Notes: generated by a model not told the origin, from the letters alone. Positions 41,969-51,435 are shown, numbered from the stretch's first letter. The stretch is 64,000 nt of DNA from CAYGDP01 sp964348665 (GCA_964348665.1 CAYGDP010000003.1:62001-126000), one strand, 5' to 3'. Numbers and translations are program-made.

Positions 41969-43915
41969 ATGGCAAAAGTACTTGGAATTGATTTAGGCAC
42001 GACGTTCTCGTGCATGGCCGTGATGGAAGGCGGCGAGCCAGTGGTGTTGGAAAACGCCGAAGGCAAGCGCATTACCCCCTCCATCGTGGCTTTTGCCAAG
42101 AGCGGCGAGCGGCTCGTGGGCGAGGCGGCCAAGCGCCAGGCGGTCGTCAATTCACGTAACACGGTTTATTCCATCAAACGCTTCATGGGCCGCAAGTTCA
42201 ATGAGGTCAGCGAGGAAGCCGCGCGCGTTCCCTACAAAGTCGTAGCCGCGCCGAACGGTGACGCCCATGTCGAGGTCGAGGTGGACGGTAAGAAAAAGAC
42301 CTTCAGTCCGCAGGAAATCTCGGCGATGATTTTGGCCAAACTCAAAGCGGACGCGGAGATGCGGCTGGGCGAAAAAATCACCCAGGCGGTCATTACCGTG
42401 CCTGCCTATTTCAATGATAGCCAGCGCAACGCGACCAAGGACGCGGGCAAGATCGCTGGCCTGGAAGTGCTGCGCATCATCAACGAACCGACCGCCGCAT
42501 CACTCGCCTACGGATTGGACAAGAAGAAAGACGAGCGCATCGCGGTGTACGATCTCGGCGGCGGCACGTTTGACATATCTGTCTTGGAAATCGGCGAGGG
42601 CGTTTTCGAGGTAAAAGCCACCAATGGCAACACGCATCTGGGTGGTGATGACTGGGACAATCGCATTATGGATTGGTTGATAGACGATTTTAAGAAGGAG
42701 CATGGTGTTGATTTGCGGAAGCAGCCCGATGCCCTCCAGCGCACCAAGGAAGAATCCGAGAAAGCAAAAATCGCTCTTAGCTCGGCACAGGAATACGAAA
42801 TCAATTTGCCGTTCATCACCGCCGATGCGGGTGGTCCGAAACATTTGGTCAAGAAACTTACGCGCGCCAAAATGGAACAGCTGTGCGACGATCTGTTCGA
42901 GGCGACGATTCACCCCGTCGAGGCGTGCTTGAAAGACAGTGGCATCGCAAAAGCAAAAATTGACGAGTTGGTTCTTGTCGGCGGAATGACGCGAATGCCA
43001 AAGGTCGTTGAGACCGCGCATAAACTCATCGGCAAAAAGCCGCACCAGGGCGTCAACCCCGACGAAGTGGTTGGCATCGGCGCGGCGATTCAGGGCGGCG
43101 TGCTCAAAGGCGAGGTCACCGACATCTTGTTGCTCGACGTGACGCCGTTGTCGCTGGGCATCGAGACGCTGGGTGGCGTGTTCACGAAGCTTATTGATCG
43201 CAATACGACGATCCCGACCAAGAAAAGCGAGATTTTCAGCACCGCCGCCGACGGCCAGACGAGCGTCGAGGTGCGCGTGTTCCAGGGCGAGCGCGAGATG
43301 GCGCGATTCAACAAATTGCTTGGCAATTTTCATTTGACGGGACTTCCTCCCGCGCCGCGCGGCGTGCCGCAGATCGAGGTGAGCTTCGACATTGACGCCA
43401 ACGGAATCATGCATGTGAGCGCCAAAGACCTCGGCACAGGCAAAGAACAGAAGATTGCGATCACAGGTTCGAGCGGTCTTTCGAAGGACGACGTGGAGAA
43501 GATGCGCAAAGAAGCCACCGAGCACGCCAGCGAAGACAAGAAACTGCGCGAGCAGGTGGAGATCCGCAACCAAGCGGAGACCGCCGTGTATCTTGCCGAA
43601 AAAACGATCAAGGAACATAAAGAAAAACTTAGCGCGGACAATGTGGGCAAGATCGAGGCCGGAGTGGGTCGCACGAAAGAGGCGCTCAAGAACGAAAATT
43701 TCGAGGAGGCAAAGTCCGCCGCCGAGGCGTTGAACGACACGGTGCAGACGGCCGCGGCGGAGATTTATCGCGCGGCAGCGTCGCAAGCCAGTAAACCGGA
43801 GGCGACAAGCGGCGATGGCGAGCCGCCGAAGGAAGAGAAGAAAGCGGAGAAGGCCGAGGGTGATGTGATTGACGCCGACTTCGAGATGGTGGACGAGGAG
43901 AAAAAGAAGAAATGA
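41969..43915 (+). CDS. dnaK: molecular chaperone DnaK (Hsp70)
   Basis: 648-residue Hsp70 that folds and protects proteins in an ATP cycle with DnaJ and GrpE. GIDLGTTFSCMAVMEGG, AYFNDSQRNATKDAG, IAVYDLGGGTFDISVLEIG and VLVGGMTRMPKV are the actin-fold motifs; the substrate domain and acidic lid (ending DADFEMVDEEKKKK) follow. Full length. No dnaJ or grpE in the window. Confidence 0.98.
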   Translation: MAKVLGIDLGTTFSCMAVMEGGEPVVLENAEGKRITPSIVAFAKSGERLVGEAAKRQAVVNSRNTVYSIKRFMGRKFNEVSEEAARVPYKVVAAPNGDAHVEVEVDGKKKTFSPQEISAMILAKLKADAEMRLGEKITQAVITVPAYFNDSQRNATKDAGKIAGLEVLRIINEPTAASLAYGLDKKKDERIAVYDLGGGTFDISVLEIGEGVFEVKATNGNTHLGGDDWDNRIMDWLIDDFKKEHGVDLRKQPDALQRTKEESEKAKIALSSAQEYEINLPFITADAGGPKHLVKKLTRAKMEQLCDDLFEATIHPVEACLKDSGIAKAKIDELVLVGGMTRMPKVVETAHKLIGKKPHQGVNPDEVVGIGAAIQGGVLKGEVTDILLLDVTPLSLGIETLGGVFTKLIDRNTTIPTKKSEIFSTAADGQTSVEVRVFQGEREMARFNKLLGNFHLTGLPPAPRGVPQIEVSFDIDANGIMHVSAKDLGTGKEQKIAITGSSGLSKDDVEKMRKEATEHASEDKKLREQVEIRNQAETAVYLAEKTIKEHKEKLSADNVGKIEAGVGRTKEALKNENFEEAKSAAEALNDTVQTAAAEIYRAAASQASKPEATSGDGEPPKEEKKAEKAEGDVIDADFEMVDEEKKKK

Positions 43916-44006
43916 AGAATCTCTAGGCAAGAAACAAGCCTGACGCTTTTCCGCCGCGCAGTGTGGCGGATCGCGGCGAGTAAACCCAACAAAGGAGACA
44001 AGAGAC

Positions 44007-44297
44007 ATGAACATCAAGCCGTTAGGAGACCGCGTGCTCGTGGAGCCGCTGGAAGAGAAGGAAGTCAAGAAGGGGGGTATCATCATCCCCGATTCCGCCA
44101 AGGAAAAGCCGCAGGAAGCGCGCGTCGTTGCGCTCGGCACGGGCAAGCGGGACGAGGATGGAAAGAAAATCCCGTTCGAGGTGAAGAAAGGCGACCGCGT
44201 GTTGATCAGCAAATACGGCGGGACCGAACTGAAACTCAACGGGAACAACTATCTCGTGATGCGCGAGGAAGATATCCTCGGCGTTCTCGAGGGATAA
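44007..44297 (+). CDS. groES: co-chaperonin GroES
   Basis: 96-residue Hsp10 cap of the GroEL chaperonin: LGDRVLVEPLEEKEVKKGGIIIPD and the roof/C-terminal LNGNNYLVMREEDILGVL. AAAGGAGAC precedes the ATG. No CIRCE element (TTAGCACTC inverted repeat) is seen in the 91 bases after dnaK, so HrcA control is not indicated. Confidence 0.98.
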   Translation: MNIKPLGDRVLVEPLEEKEVKKGGIIIPDSAKEKPQEARVVALGTGKRDEDGKKIPFEVKKGDRVLISKYGGTELKLNGNNYLVMREEDILGVLEG

Positions 44298-44324
44298 CGA
44301 AACAACCAACAGGAGTAATGGACC

Positions 44325-45956
44325 ATGGCAGCTAAACAACTGAAATTTGACGAAGAAGGGCGCAAAGCGCTGTTGCGCGGCGCGCAAATACTTAGCAAGG
44401 CGGTCGTCGCCACGCTCGGACCGAAAGGCCGCAACGTGGTGCTCGACAAGAAATTCGGTTCGCCGACCATCACCAAGGACGGTGTGACGGTCGCGAAGGA
44501 AATCGAACTCGAAGATCCGTTCGAAAACATGGGCGCGCAACTCGTTCGCGAAGTCGCCAGCAAAACCAGCGACAACGCGGGTGATGGCACGACCACGGCG
44601 ACGTTGCTGGCCGAGGCGATTTATCGCGAAGGCCTGCGCAGTGTCACCAGCGGCGCGAACCCGATGGCGCTCAAGCGCGGCATCGATAAAGCCGTTGCGG
44701 AAGTCGTTGGACAGCTCGAAAAACTATCGCGCAAGGTGAAGGAACGCACCGAGATCGCGCAAGTCGCCACCATCAGCGCCAACGGCGACAAGACCATCGG
44801 TGAAATCATCGCCGATGCGATGGACAAAGTCGGCAAAGACGGCACGATCACCGTCGAGGAAGCCAAGTCCATCGAAACAACGCTCGAAGTTGTCGAGGGC
44901 ATGCAGTTTGATAAAGGCTATCTCTCGCCGTACTTCGTGACCAACGCCGAGACGATGGAAGTGGAGCTGGAAGACGCCTATATCCTGATCCATGAGAAGA
45001 AGCTTAGCAACCTCAACGACATGCTGCCTCTGTTGCAGAAGGTCGCCAAGGTCGGCAAGCCTCTCCTCATCATCGCGGAAGAAGTCGAGGGCGAAGCGCT
45101 CGCGACGCTCGTGGTGAATAAACTGCGGGGCACGTTCTCGTGCTGCGCGGTGAAAGCGCCCGGGTTCGGCGATCGTCGCAAGGCGATGTGCGAAGATGTC
45201 GCGATCCTCACCGGCGGACGGTTCTTGAGCGAGGACCTCGGCATCAAGCTCGAGAATGTCACGCTCGAAGACCTCGGCCGCGCCAAGCGGATCGTGGTGG
45301 ACAAAGAGAATTGCACCATTGTCGAGGGACTCGGTAAATCGGAAAAAATCAAAGGTCGCATCGAACAGCTCCGTCGCGAAATCGAAGAGACGACCAGCGA
45401 TTACGACCGCGAGAAGTTGCAAGAACGGTTGGCGAAACTGGCCGGCGGCGTAGCCGTCATCAATGTCGGCGCCGCGACCGAAACCGAGATGAAGGAAAAG
45501 AAAGCGCGCGTGGAAGACGCGTTGCATGCGACCCGCGCTGCGGTGGAAGAAGGGGTTGTTCCCGGCGGTGGCGTGGCGTTCTTGCGCTGCATCCCGTCGC
45601 TGGAGAAACTTAAGGCCGACGGCGATGAAGCGATCGGCATTGGGATCGTTCGCCGCTCACTCGAAGAACCGCTGCGTCAGCTTGCCGAAAACGGCGGGTA
45701 TGAAGGCTCGGTGATTGTCAAAGAAACCATGTCCAAGAAAGGGACGGAAGGTTTCGACGTCGAGAATGGCGAATACGTGGATATGTTCAAGGCGGGGATC
45801 ATTGACCCGACCAAAGTGTCTCGCACGGCGTTGCAGAACGCCGCCAGCATTGCGTCGTTGATGCTCACGACGGAATGTTTGGTTACCGACATGCCGGAGA
45901 AGGAGAAACCGGCTGCGGGTGGCGGTGGACACATGCCGCACGGCGGAGACTTCTAA
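44325..45956 (+). CDS. groEL: chaperonin GroEL
   Basis: 543-residue Hsp60 forming the double-ring folding chamber. LGPKGRNVVLDKKFGSPTITKDGVTVAKEIELED and the ATP-binding DGTTTATLLAEAI are present, ending GGGGHMPHGGDF, a Gly/Met tail of the usual type. AGGAG lies 12 bases before the ATG. Follows groES by 27 bases. Confidence 0.98.
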   Translation: MAAKQLKFDEEGRKALLRGAQILSKAVVATLGPKGRNVVLDKKFGSPTITKDGVTVAKEIELEDPFENMGAQLVREVASKTSDNAGDGTTTATLLAEAIYREGLRSVTSGANPMALKRGIDKAVAEVVGQLEKLSRKVKERTEIAQVATISANGDKTIGEIIADAMDKVGKDGTITVEEAKSIETTLEVVEGMQFDKGYLSPYFVTNAETMEVELEDAYILIHEKKLSNLNDMLPLLQKVAKVGKPLLIIAEEVEGEALATLVVNKLRGTFSCCAVKAPGFGDRRKAMCEDVAILTGGRFLSEDLGIKLENVTLEDLGRAKRIVVDKENCTIVEGLGKSEKIKGRIEQLRREIEETTSDYDREKLQERLAKLAGGVAVINVGAATETEMKEKKARVEDALHATRAAVEEGVVPGGGVAFLRCIPSLEKLKADGDEAIGIGIVRRSLEEPLRQLAENGGYEGSVIVKETMSKKGTEGFDVENGEYVDMFKAGIIDPTKVSRTALQNAASIASLMLTTECLVTDMPEKEKPAAGGGGHMPHGGDF

Positions 45957-45970
45957 GTCTCGAATCGTTT

Positions 45971-46004
45971 GGCGCAGGGGCGGGGTGAATCCCCCGTCCC
46001 TGCC
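45971..46004 (+). terminator. G/C-rich hairpin behind groEL
   Basis: CAGGGGCGGGG and CCCCGTCCCTG arms with a short loop, 15 bases behind the groEL stop; followed by AAAGATTT rather than a long T-run. Confidence 0.5.
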
Positions 46005-46016
46005 TAAAGATTTCGG

Positions 46017-46045
46017 TTGCAAACCGGGGCGTTGCCTCCTATATT
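46017..46045 (+). promoter_or_regulatory. predicted promoter of rpoZ
   Basis: -35 TTGCAA (46017-46022), 17-base spacer, -10 TATATT (46040-46045), leader about 60 bases. Confidence 0.65.
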
Positions 46046-46112
46046 GCGCCTCCCTTTTTTCTCCCCTCGGCGGAAAAGCGGGTGTGAGTCAACCATCACC
46101 AGGAGAGAACCA

Positions 46113-46337
46113 TTGAAAAACCAATATTTAGTAGCCGCGACAAAACAAGTTCCGAATCTGAACATCCTGGTAAACTTGGTTTCGCGCCGGATGCGCCAGC
46201 TTGCGGCGGGCCAGCGCGCCCTCACAGTGACCACCGGTATTGTCTCTCCCACGGACATCGCGCTCAAGGAAATTGCGGAGGGAAAATTGGGCTTCGAGAT
46301 GGTCGATGGCGAACAAAGCGCGAAAAAGAAAAAATAG
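46113..46337 (+). CDS. rpoZ: RNA polymerase omega subunit
   Basis: 74-residue omega subunit, which helps assemble RNA polymerase around beta-prime. NLVSRRMRQLAAGQRALT is the typical Rpb6/omega segment, followed by DIALKEIAEGKLGFE. The start is a TTG (46113) with AGGAGAG eight bases before it; no ATG is available. Ends in a Lys-rich tail. Confidence 0.88.
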   Translation: MKNQYLVAATKQVPNLNILVNLVSRRMRQLAAGQRALTVTTGIVSPTDIALKEIAEGKLGFEMVDGEQSAKKKK

Positions 46338-46398
46338 CGGGCGACTCTTCTCCACATAAATCTCGCCGCGCCATCACGCTGCGGCTACACTCAGGAGC

Positions 46399-48783
46399 GT
46401 GAATTTCATCGCACGCCTTAGGGAAATCGCGAGTTCGGACTCGTGCGGCTCTCGATGCCTGCCGGTTTTTTTTCTCGCCTGGATTACGTTCGGGGTTCAT
46501 TCGCCGTCGCTCATGCATGGGTTTATCAATTGGGACGATGGTGTGTATATAACGTCCAATCCGTTGATTGAGGATCTGGATTTTTCGTCGGTGCGTGCAA
46601 TGTTTACCCACTTCTATGTGAAATTGTATGTGCCGCTGGTTTTCTTGAGCTATTCGGTAGACCATGCGATCGGCGGGCTTCATCCTCTCCCCTATCACCT
46701 ACAGAACGTATTGTGGCACGTGGGAACAACCCTGCTGGCGTTTCGTTTGATGCAGAAGCTTGGGCTTCGGCCAATGCAAGCGTGGGTGGCCGCCTTGCTC
46801 TTTGGAATTCATCCCCTTCGAGTAGAATCAGTTGCCTGGATTACCGAGAGAAAAGACGTCATGTTTGGCTTCTTCTTTTTTGCAGGGTTATTGTCGCACC
46901 TGCGGTACCGGGAAAGCGATCAGAGGAAGTGGTATCTTGCAACAATCGCGTGCATGCTCTTATCGATCATGAGCAAGGTCACGGGCGTCGTCTTCCCGGC
47001 GGCGTTGCTGTTGGTCGATTATTTGCAAGGACGCACACTTTGGGGGCGGAAAACGGTTTTGGAAGTACTACCGTTCGCTGTGTTGAGCCTATTGTTAGTC
47101 ATCATCTTTATTTCGCACTGGAGAACGCTGGGCCACTATCAGGCGCCGATGGGTCTTGGGGAAAAGATTCTCATTGCAGGATCGGCGATGGCGATGTACG
47201 CGGGGAAAACGTTTTGGCCATTCGAATTGTCACTCTTGTACCCGCTTCCAAAACAATTCTCGGATTTGCCTTGGGCAGAAATCATAATTGGAGTTGTGGT
47301 TGTGGCTGCGCTAACCATCATTCATTTTCGCGCGGGGAAAGGCCGATTCGCCGTATTTTGCCTATTGTTCTTCGCGGTAACGGTCGCTCCCGTATTGCAA
47401 CTGATTCCGGTGGGGCCACAAATCATCGCTGATCGTTATCTCTATCTCGGTTTCCTCGGATTTGCGATGTTGACCGTCGGAGCGGCAGCCATTCTGCGTG
47501 AGAAATATTCCGCCCGATTATTAAGTCGGCTCCGCTTCAGTGGCGCGGTTGTTTGTGTCCTGATCGGGGTTGGGTTGTGCGTGCTTACGGTTTGTCGCCA
47601 AGCAGTTTGGCGTACCAGCGAAAATTTGTGGAGAGATGTGCTGCGACAGTATCCGAACAATCCAACTGCCCGGTTAGTTTTTTCCAATAGCCTAGTTCGG
47701 TCGAATCGGAACGCCGAAGCGGAACGCGTGCTTCAGACGATCTTGCGTGACGATCCGGCCGTGGGAGAGGCGTATATCGATTTAGCCTTGCTCTATCACT
47801 CGCAGAATCGGTATGGGGAAGCCGGTCGAATGATTCAAAACGGGTTTCAACGATGTCCCCAGCTTGAGAATTCGCAGAAGGGGCTTGGGTTGTTTTTGCT
47901 GGGCCGAATCGCCAAGGAGGATGGGGATAACGACTTGGCGAAGAAACACCTTTTGGATTCCACGCAGTACGATCCCTCCGAATCCGCTCCTCGGAAATTA
48001 CTGGCGAGCCTATTGATGGACGCGGGAGATTGGGAAGGGGCGTTGATCCAAGCGGAGCGAATTCTTGACCGATACCCGCATGATTCCGCTGCACTGATGG
48101 TTCGAGCGGACTCGCTTCGGAATTTGCAGCGATGGGAGGGTGCCGTCGCAGCGTACCAACAATTACTTCGATCCCATCCGGGACTTGGTGATGCGAGAGG
48201 GAATTTGGCGATCTGCTGGATGATGTTGGGGCAGACGACTCGCGCGGAGACAGAATTAAAACGAGCACTCCAAATTCAGCCAACAAATGCGACGTTGCAT
48301 TACGAGTTGGGCAATTTCTGGCTCCATCAGAAAGACTATGCGCGAGCCATCGAATCCTATCAAACTGCTCTTCAATTTCATCCGCAGTTGGCATCCGCTC
48401 GCTTTAACCTTGGAGTGGCTTTGGCGGCGATGGAACGGATAACTTCCGCGCAAGAAGCATACTTGGAAACTTTGCAAATCAAGCCCGACCATCTCGGCGC
48501 AATGGCAAACTTGGCCGCCCTCTACACCCAACAAAAACGCCATGGAGAAGCCATTCCTCTCTTGCAACGCGCCATCGCCGTGGCTTCATCGACAACCACC
48601 AATCCATTGACCGACGCTCGGATTGTTGTTGGGCAATTAAGCCTCCGACTGGCCAATAGTTTCGCAGCCATACACCAGTGGACATCGGCTCAGGACGCCC
48701 TTCAACGTGCACTAGATTCCGGGGTCTCGGCCGACCCGGCCTTCATCGAATTGGTTCGGAAAAACGCCGCATTGCAGCCGTAG
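46399..48783 (+). CDS. TMTC-like polytopic membrane protein with TPR domain
   Basis: 794-residue protein. The N-terminal half (about 20-400) has about ten membrane segments and begins with FINWDDGVYI, an acidic luminal/periplasmic motif as in GT-C O-mannosyltransferases (TMTC/PMT type), then FGIHPLRVESVAWITERKD, typical of bacterial TMTC-like proteins. Residues about 430-790 hold some ten TPR repeats (LGDARGNLAICWMMLG, YELGNFWLHQKDYARAIESY). Probably a glycosyltransferase or envelope assembly protein. The GTG is 7 bases behind TACACT. Confidence 0.78.
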   Translation: MNFIARLREIASSDSCGSRCLPVFFLAWITFGVHSPSLMHGFINWDDGVYITSNPLIEDLDFSSVRAMFTHFYVKLYVPLVFLSYSVDHAIGGLHPLPYHLQNVLWHVGTTLLAFRLMQKLGLRPMQAWVAALLFGIHPLRVESVAWITERKDVMFGFFFFAGLLSHLRYRESDQRKWYLATIACMLLSIMSKVTGVVFPAALLLVDYLQGRTLWGRKTVLEVLPFAVLSLLLVIIFISHWRTLGHYQAPMGLGEKILIAGSAMAMYAGKTFWPFELSLLYPLPKQFSDLPWAEIIIGVVVVAALTIIHFRAGKGRFAVFCLLFFAVTVAPVLQLIPVGPQIIADRYLYLGFLGFAMLTVGAAAILREKYSARLLSRLRFSGAVVCVLIGVGLCVLTVCRQAVWRTSENLWRDVLRQYPNNPTARLVFSNSLVRSNRNAEAERVLQTILRDDPAVGEAYIDLALLYHSQNRYGEAGRMIQNGFQRCPQLENSQKGLGLFLLGRIAKEDGDNDLAKKHLLDSTQYDPSESAPRKLLASLLMDAGDWEGALIQAERILDRYPHDSAALMVRADSLRNLQRWEGAVAAYQQLLRSHPGLGDARGNLAICWMMLGQTTRAETELKRALQIQPTNATLHYELGNFWLHQKDYARAIESYQTALQFHPQLASARFNLGVALAAMERITSAQEAYLETLQIKPDHLGAMANLAALYTQQKRHGEAIPLLQRAIAVASSTTTNPLTDARIVVGQLSLRLANSFAAIHQWTSAQDALQRALDSGVSADPAFIELVRKNAALQP

Positions 48784-48867
48784 GATTGTGTGATCGCCCG
48801 GAACGTCGCCCTTGTGATCCAAGTTGCATGGTCGCAACCGCGGGAGGCAGAATTTCATCCCAAAACA

Positions 48868-48901
48868 AAACCGCCGCTCGCATTGCAGCGAGCGGCGGTT
48901 T
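48868..48901 (-). terminator. terminator of pseudopilin gene copy 1
   Basis: AAACCGCCGCTCGC and GCGAGCGGCGGTTT arms with a short loop, followed on the minus strand by TTGTTTTGGG. A copy lies at 50677-50710. Confidence 0.8.
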
Positions 48902-48928
48902 GAACAGCTTACAACTTACAGTTAACTA

Positions 48929-49591
48929 TTACGTCTTCGGATTCTTCACGTTATTAGCCCCAGGAGGCGATCCATAGGGATCACACCAACGAATCCTGTG
49001 CTTGACACCCGTGTTGAACTCGCCGTGGCCGTCTACGAAGACCACGTTGGAACCGTCAGCTTTATGGTCAGCCCCGAAGTTGGCCTTACCATTGTTCGAG
49101 TACTGTTCAGCAGTCAGAGTACAAGAATTGGCTGGGTCCATGATGTTATCGCCGCCCAAAGGCGAGTCAGACAACGCCGCTTGTGACATACCTCCCACAA
49201 ACGAATAGCTGGTCGTCTTGGACGCGATAAAACAGGCCGTAGTCATCGCCGCGGCGGCTTTCGGTGAGAACACCGAATCGCTTGGGCAAATGAACGGCCT
49301 GGTAGTTGTCATGTAGTTGGGCATCAACAGGTAGAACTGCGAGTTGGAATCGTTCAAACCCGTTGAGGCTGTCGCCGAACAGGGGAACCGTTCCACGTAG
49401 TCCTGGGAGTAGAGGTGGCAAGCCAACGCAATCTGCTTGATGTTGCTCAAGCAGCTGGCGCGGCGAGCACGCTCACGAGCTCCCTGGATGGCCGGCAACA
49501 GCAACGCCGCCAAGATGGCGATGATGGCGATGACGACCAGCAGTTCGATCAACGTGAACCCTTTCACGCTTATCTTTTTCAGTAACTTCAT
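48929..49591 (-). CDS. type II secretion/type IV pilus-like pseudopilin, copy 1
   Basis: 220-residue prepilin-like protein. Short basic leader with cleavage after Gly11 (KG|FTLIELLVV), then the hydrophobic helix LLVVIAIIAILAALLLPA with Glu5 of the mature form, and a C-terminal domain ending DHKADGSNVVFVDGHGEF (the H-x-DG-like signature common in planctomycete and verrucomicrobial pseudopilins). The protein is identical to copy 2 at 50738. AGAAAGGAAG lies before the ATG. Confidence 0.9.
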   Translation of the reverse strand: MKLLKKISVKGFTLIELLVVIAIIAILAALLLPAIQGARERARRASCLSNIKQIALACHLYSQDYVERFPCSATASTGLNDSNSQFYLLMPNYMTTTRPFICPSDSVFSPKAAAAMTTACFIASKTTSYSFVGGMSQAALSDSPLGGDNIMDPANSCTLTAEQYSNNGKANFGADHKADGSNVVFVDGHGEFNTGVKHRIRWCDPYGSPPGANNVKNPKT

Positions 49592-49750
49592 ACTGTCTTC
49601 CTTTCTGCGCGGCTGCAGACCGCGCTACGGATGTTTCATCTAGGCAATAATATACCTAAACTTGCTGGTAAGATGACCGCAGGCAACGGAATTGTCAAGC
49701 ACCAGACCAGTCGCGAATGAAGATTTACTGCTTGACAAAATATATACACT

Positions 49751-50344
49751 TCATTGTTTTTCGGCAGGTCTTCTAATTGGCCACACCGGATCATGCCGCT
49801 GGGGAAAATCTGTCACGTACCTGCGCAGGTCCTTCCAAATACGTCGAAAGCCAAAATCATCCATCTCCAACAGCGCTTCCTCCAACTTCCAACCTTCCAC
49901 GGCCATCCGATACAATGCGCACATGGTTCCCGTTCGATCCTTGCCGTACCGGCAATGAAAATAGACCGGTTGCCGCTTCGGATCGGTAACCACCTCCAAA
50001 AACCTCCGCACATCTTCATCTCGGGGCGCATCGCTGGTCTCCGTCACGATTCTCACATACTCCATCCCGCGCTCACGACACCATGTCTCCTCCTTGCTGC
50101 CGTGATAATGTCGTAAATTGATCACTGTCTTGACCCCCATCGTTTTGAGCGTATTCAAACCCTCCGCGGTCGGCTGCGCGCCGCGATAAATTCCTTCCGC
50201 CACCCGTCCGACATTCTCTAACCCCCGCAGATTTTTGACCCGCTCGGCTGTTTGCCGCAATTTCTCATCAGGCTGGTCACCGTATAGGCAAGGAACCATG
50301 AGAAACATGTAAGTACATTGCCATAGTCTATTGCGAATTTGCAT
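49751..50344 (-). CDS. secreted dual-specificity/tyrosine phosphatase-like protein
   Basis: 197 residues with a signal peptide-like N-terminus (RNRLWQCTYMFLMVPCLYGDQ) and a cysteine-phosphatase domain: GIYRGAQPTAEGLNTLKTMGVKTVINLR and the P-loop HCRYGKDRTGTM (Cys and Arg of CX5R). It may dephosphorylate proteins, phosphoinositides or other substrates outside the cytoplasm. The ATG at 50344 is chosen because TTGGCC-17-TAGGAT ends 8 bases before it; the upstream ATG at 50362 falls in the -10. Lies between the two pilin copies. Confidence 0.83.
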   Translation of the reverse strand: MQIRNRLWQCTYMFLMVPCLYGDQPDEKLRQTAERVKNLRGLENVGRVAEGIYRGAQPTAEGLNTLKTMGVKTVINLRHYHGSKEETWCRERGMEYVRIVTETSDAPRDEDVRRFLEVVTDPKRQPVYFHCRYGKDRTGTMCALYRMAVEGWKLEEALLEMDDFGFRRIWKDLRRYVTDFPQRHDPVWPIRRPAEKQ

Positions 50345-50352
50345 TGCATTCA

Positions 50353-50381
50353 ATCCTAGCATTCAATTTGCTATAGGCCAA
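50353..50381 (-). promoter_or_regulatory. predicted leaderless promoter of the phosphatase gene
   Basis: -35 TTGGCC (50381-50376), 17-base spacer, -10 TAGGAT (50358-50353), then 8 bases to the ATG. Confidence 0.5.
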
Positions 50382-50674
50382 CGGAATTACGATTGTTCCA
50401 TTGGCACCCTCGATTATTGGCGAAAAAACCATCCATCCAATTATGCAGCGGCGGTCTGCTGGTCACGTTTACGTGGTGATTGCCGGTGGGTTGAAATGAC
50501 CGGCGCTACAAATCAATAGCGTACACAGCATCAAGGTGGGTGCTGACCCTACGACCTACACCCGATTGTGAATTGTTCCGGCTCGTCGCTAATGATCGAG
50601 GTTTTCAATGGAACTGTTGTTGCTTGGTGTCTCCACCTGCCAAAATCGGGATTGTTCAAAAGCCTGCCAAAGGT
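50382..50674. other. gene-poor stretch between phosphatase and pseudopilin copy 2
   Basis: No convincing gene. It contains a degenerate member of the TGTAGCGGCG palindrome family at 50444-50510 (TGCAGCGGCGGTCTGC ... CCGGCGCTACA) and otherwise unremarkable sequence. Confidence 0.5.
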
Positions 50675-51435
50675 CAAAACCGCCGCTCGCATTGCAGCGA
50701 GCGGCGGTTTGAACAGCTTACAACTTACAGTTAACTATTACGTCTTCGGATTCTTCACGTTATTAGCCCCAGGAGGCGATCCATAGGGATCACACCAACG
50801 AATCCTGTGCTTGACACCCGTGTTGAACTCGCCGTGGCCGTCTACGAAGACCACGTTGGAACCGTCAGCTTTATGGTCAGCCCCGAAGTTGGCCTTACCA
50901 TTGTTCGAGTACTGTTCAGCAGTCAGAGTACAAGAATTGGCTGGGTCCATGATGTTATCGCCGCCCAAAGGCGAGTCAGACAACGCCGCTTGTGACATAC
51001 CTCCCACAAACGAATAGCTGGTCGTCTTGGACGCGATAAAACAGGCCGTAGTCATCGCCGCGGCGGCTTTCGGTGAGAACACCGAATCGCTTGGGCAAAT
51101 GAACGGCCTGGTAGTTGTCATGTAGTTGGGCATCAACAGGTAGAACTGCGAGTTGGAATCGTTCAAACCCGTTGAGGCTGTCGCCGAACAGGGGAACCGT
51201 TCCACGTAGTCCTGGGAGTAGAGGTGGCAAGCCAACGCAATCTGCTTGATGTTGCTCAAGCAGCTGGCGCGGCGAGCACGCTCACGAGCTCCCTGGATGG
51301 CCGGCAACAGCAACGCCGCCAAGATGGCGATGATGGCGATGACGACCAGCAGTTCGATCAACGTGAACCCCTTCACGCTTATCTTTTTCAGTAACTTCAT
51401 ACTGTCTTCCTTTCTGCGCGGCTGTAGACCGCGCT
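50675..51435. repeat. 761-bp direct repeat, copy 2 (pseudopilin cassette)
   Basis: Second copy of the repeat at 48866-49626. Upstream of base 51435 and downstream of 50675 the sequences of the copies are unrelated. Confidence 0.9.
50738..51400 (-). CDS. type II secretion/type IV pilus-like pseudopilin, copy 2
   Basis: 220 residues, protein identical to copy 1 (48929). The reading frame is open up to 51484 but the ATG at 51400 has the same RBS (AGAAAGGAAG) and prepilin leader as copy 1 and is the real start. The promoter region differs from copy 1, so the two could be expressed under different conditions. The terminator is at 50677-50710. Confidence 0.9.
   Translation of the reverse strand: MKLLKKISVKGFTLIELLVVIAIIAILAALLLPAIQGARERARRASCLSNIKQIALACHLYSQDYVERFPCSATASTGLNDSNSQFYLLMPNYMTTTRPFICPSDSVFSPKAAAAMTTACFIASKTTSYSFVGGMSQAALSDSPLGGDNIMDPANSCTLTAEQYSNNGKANFGADHKADGSNVVFVDGHGEFNTGVKHRIRWCDPYGSPPGANNVKNPKT

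Larger units (their letters stand above)
48866..49626. repeat. 761-bp direct repeat, copy 1 (pseudopilin cassette)
   Basis: Nearly identical to 50675-51435 (offset 1809 bases). It contains RBS, pseudopilin gene and terminator but not the promoter. Differences seen are a synonymous T/C near the gene's 5' end and C/T in the upstream hairpin GCGGCTGCAGACCGC. Confidence 0.9.

Noticed and set aside
43916..44006. CIRCE element for HrcA control of groESL
   Set aside because: No TTAGCACTC-like inverted repeat is present.
48868..50710. The two GCCGCTCGC hairpins as members of the REP-like families
   Set aside because: They are part of the duplicated pilin cassette, stand directly behind the gene and have T-rich tails, so they are ordinary terminators.
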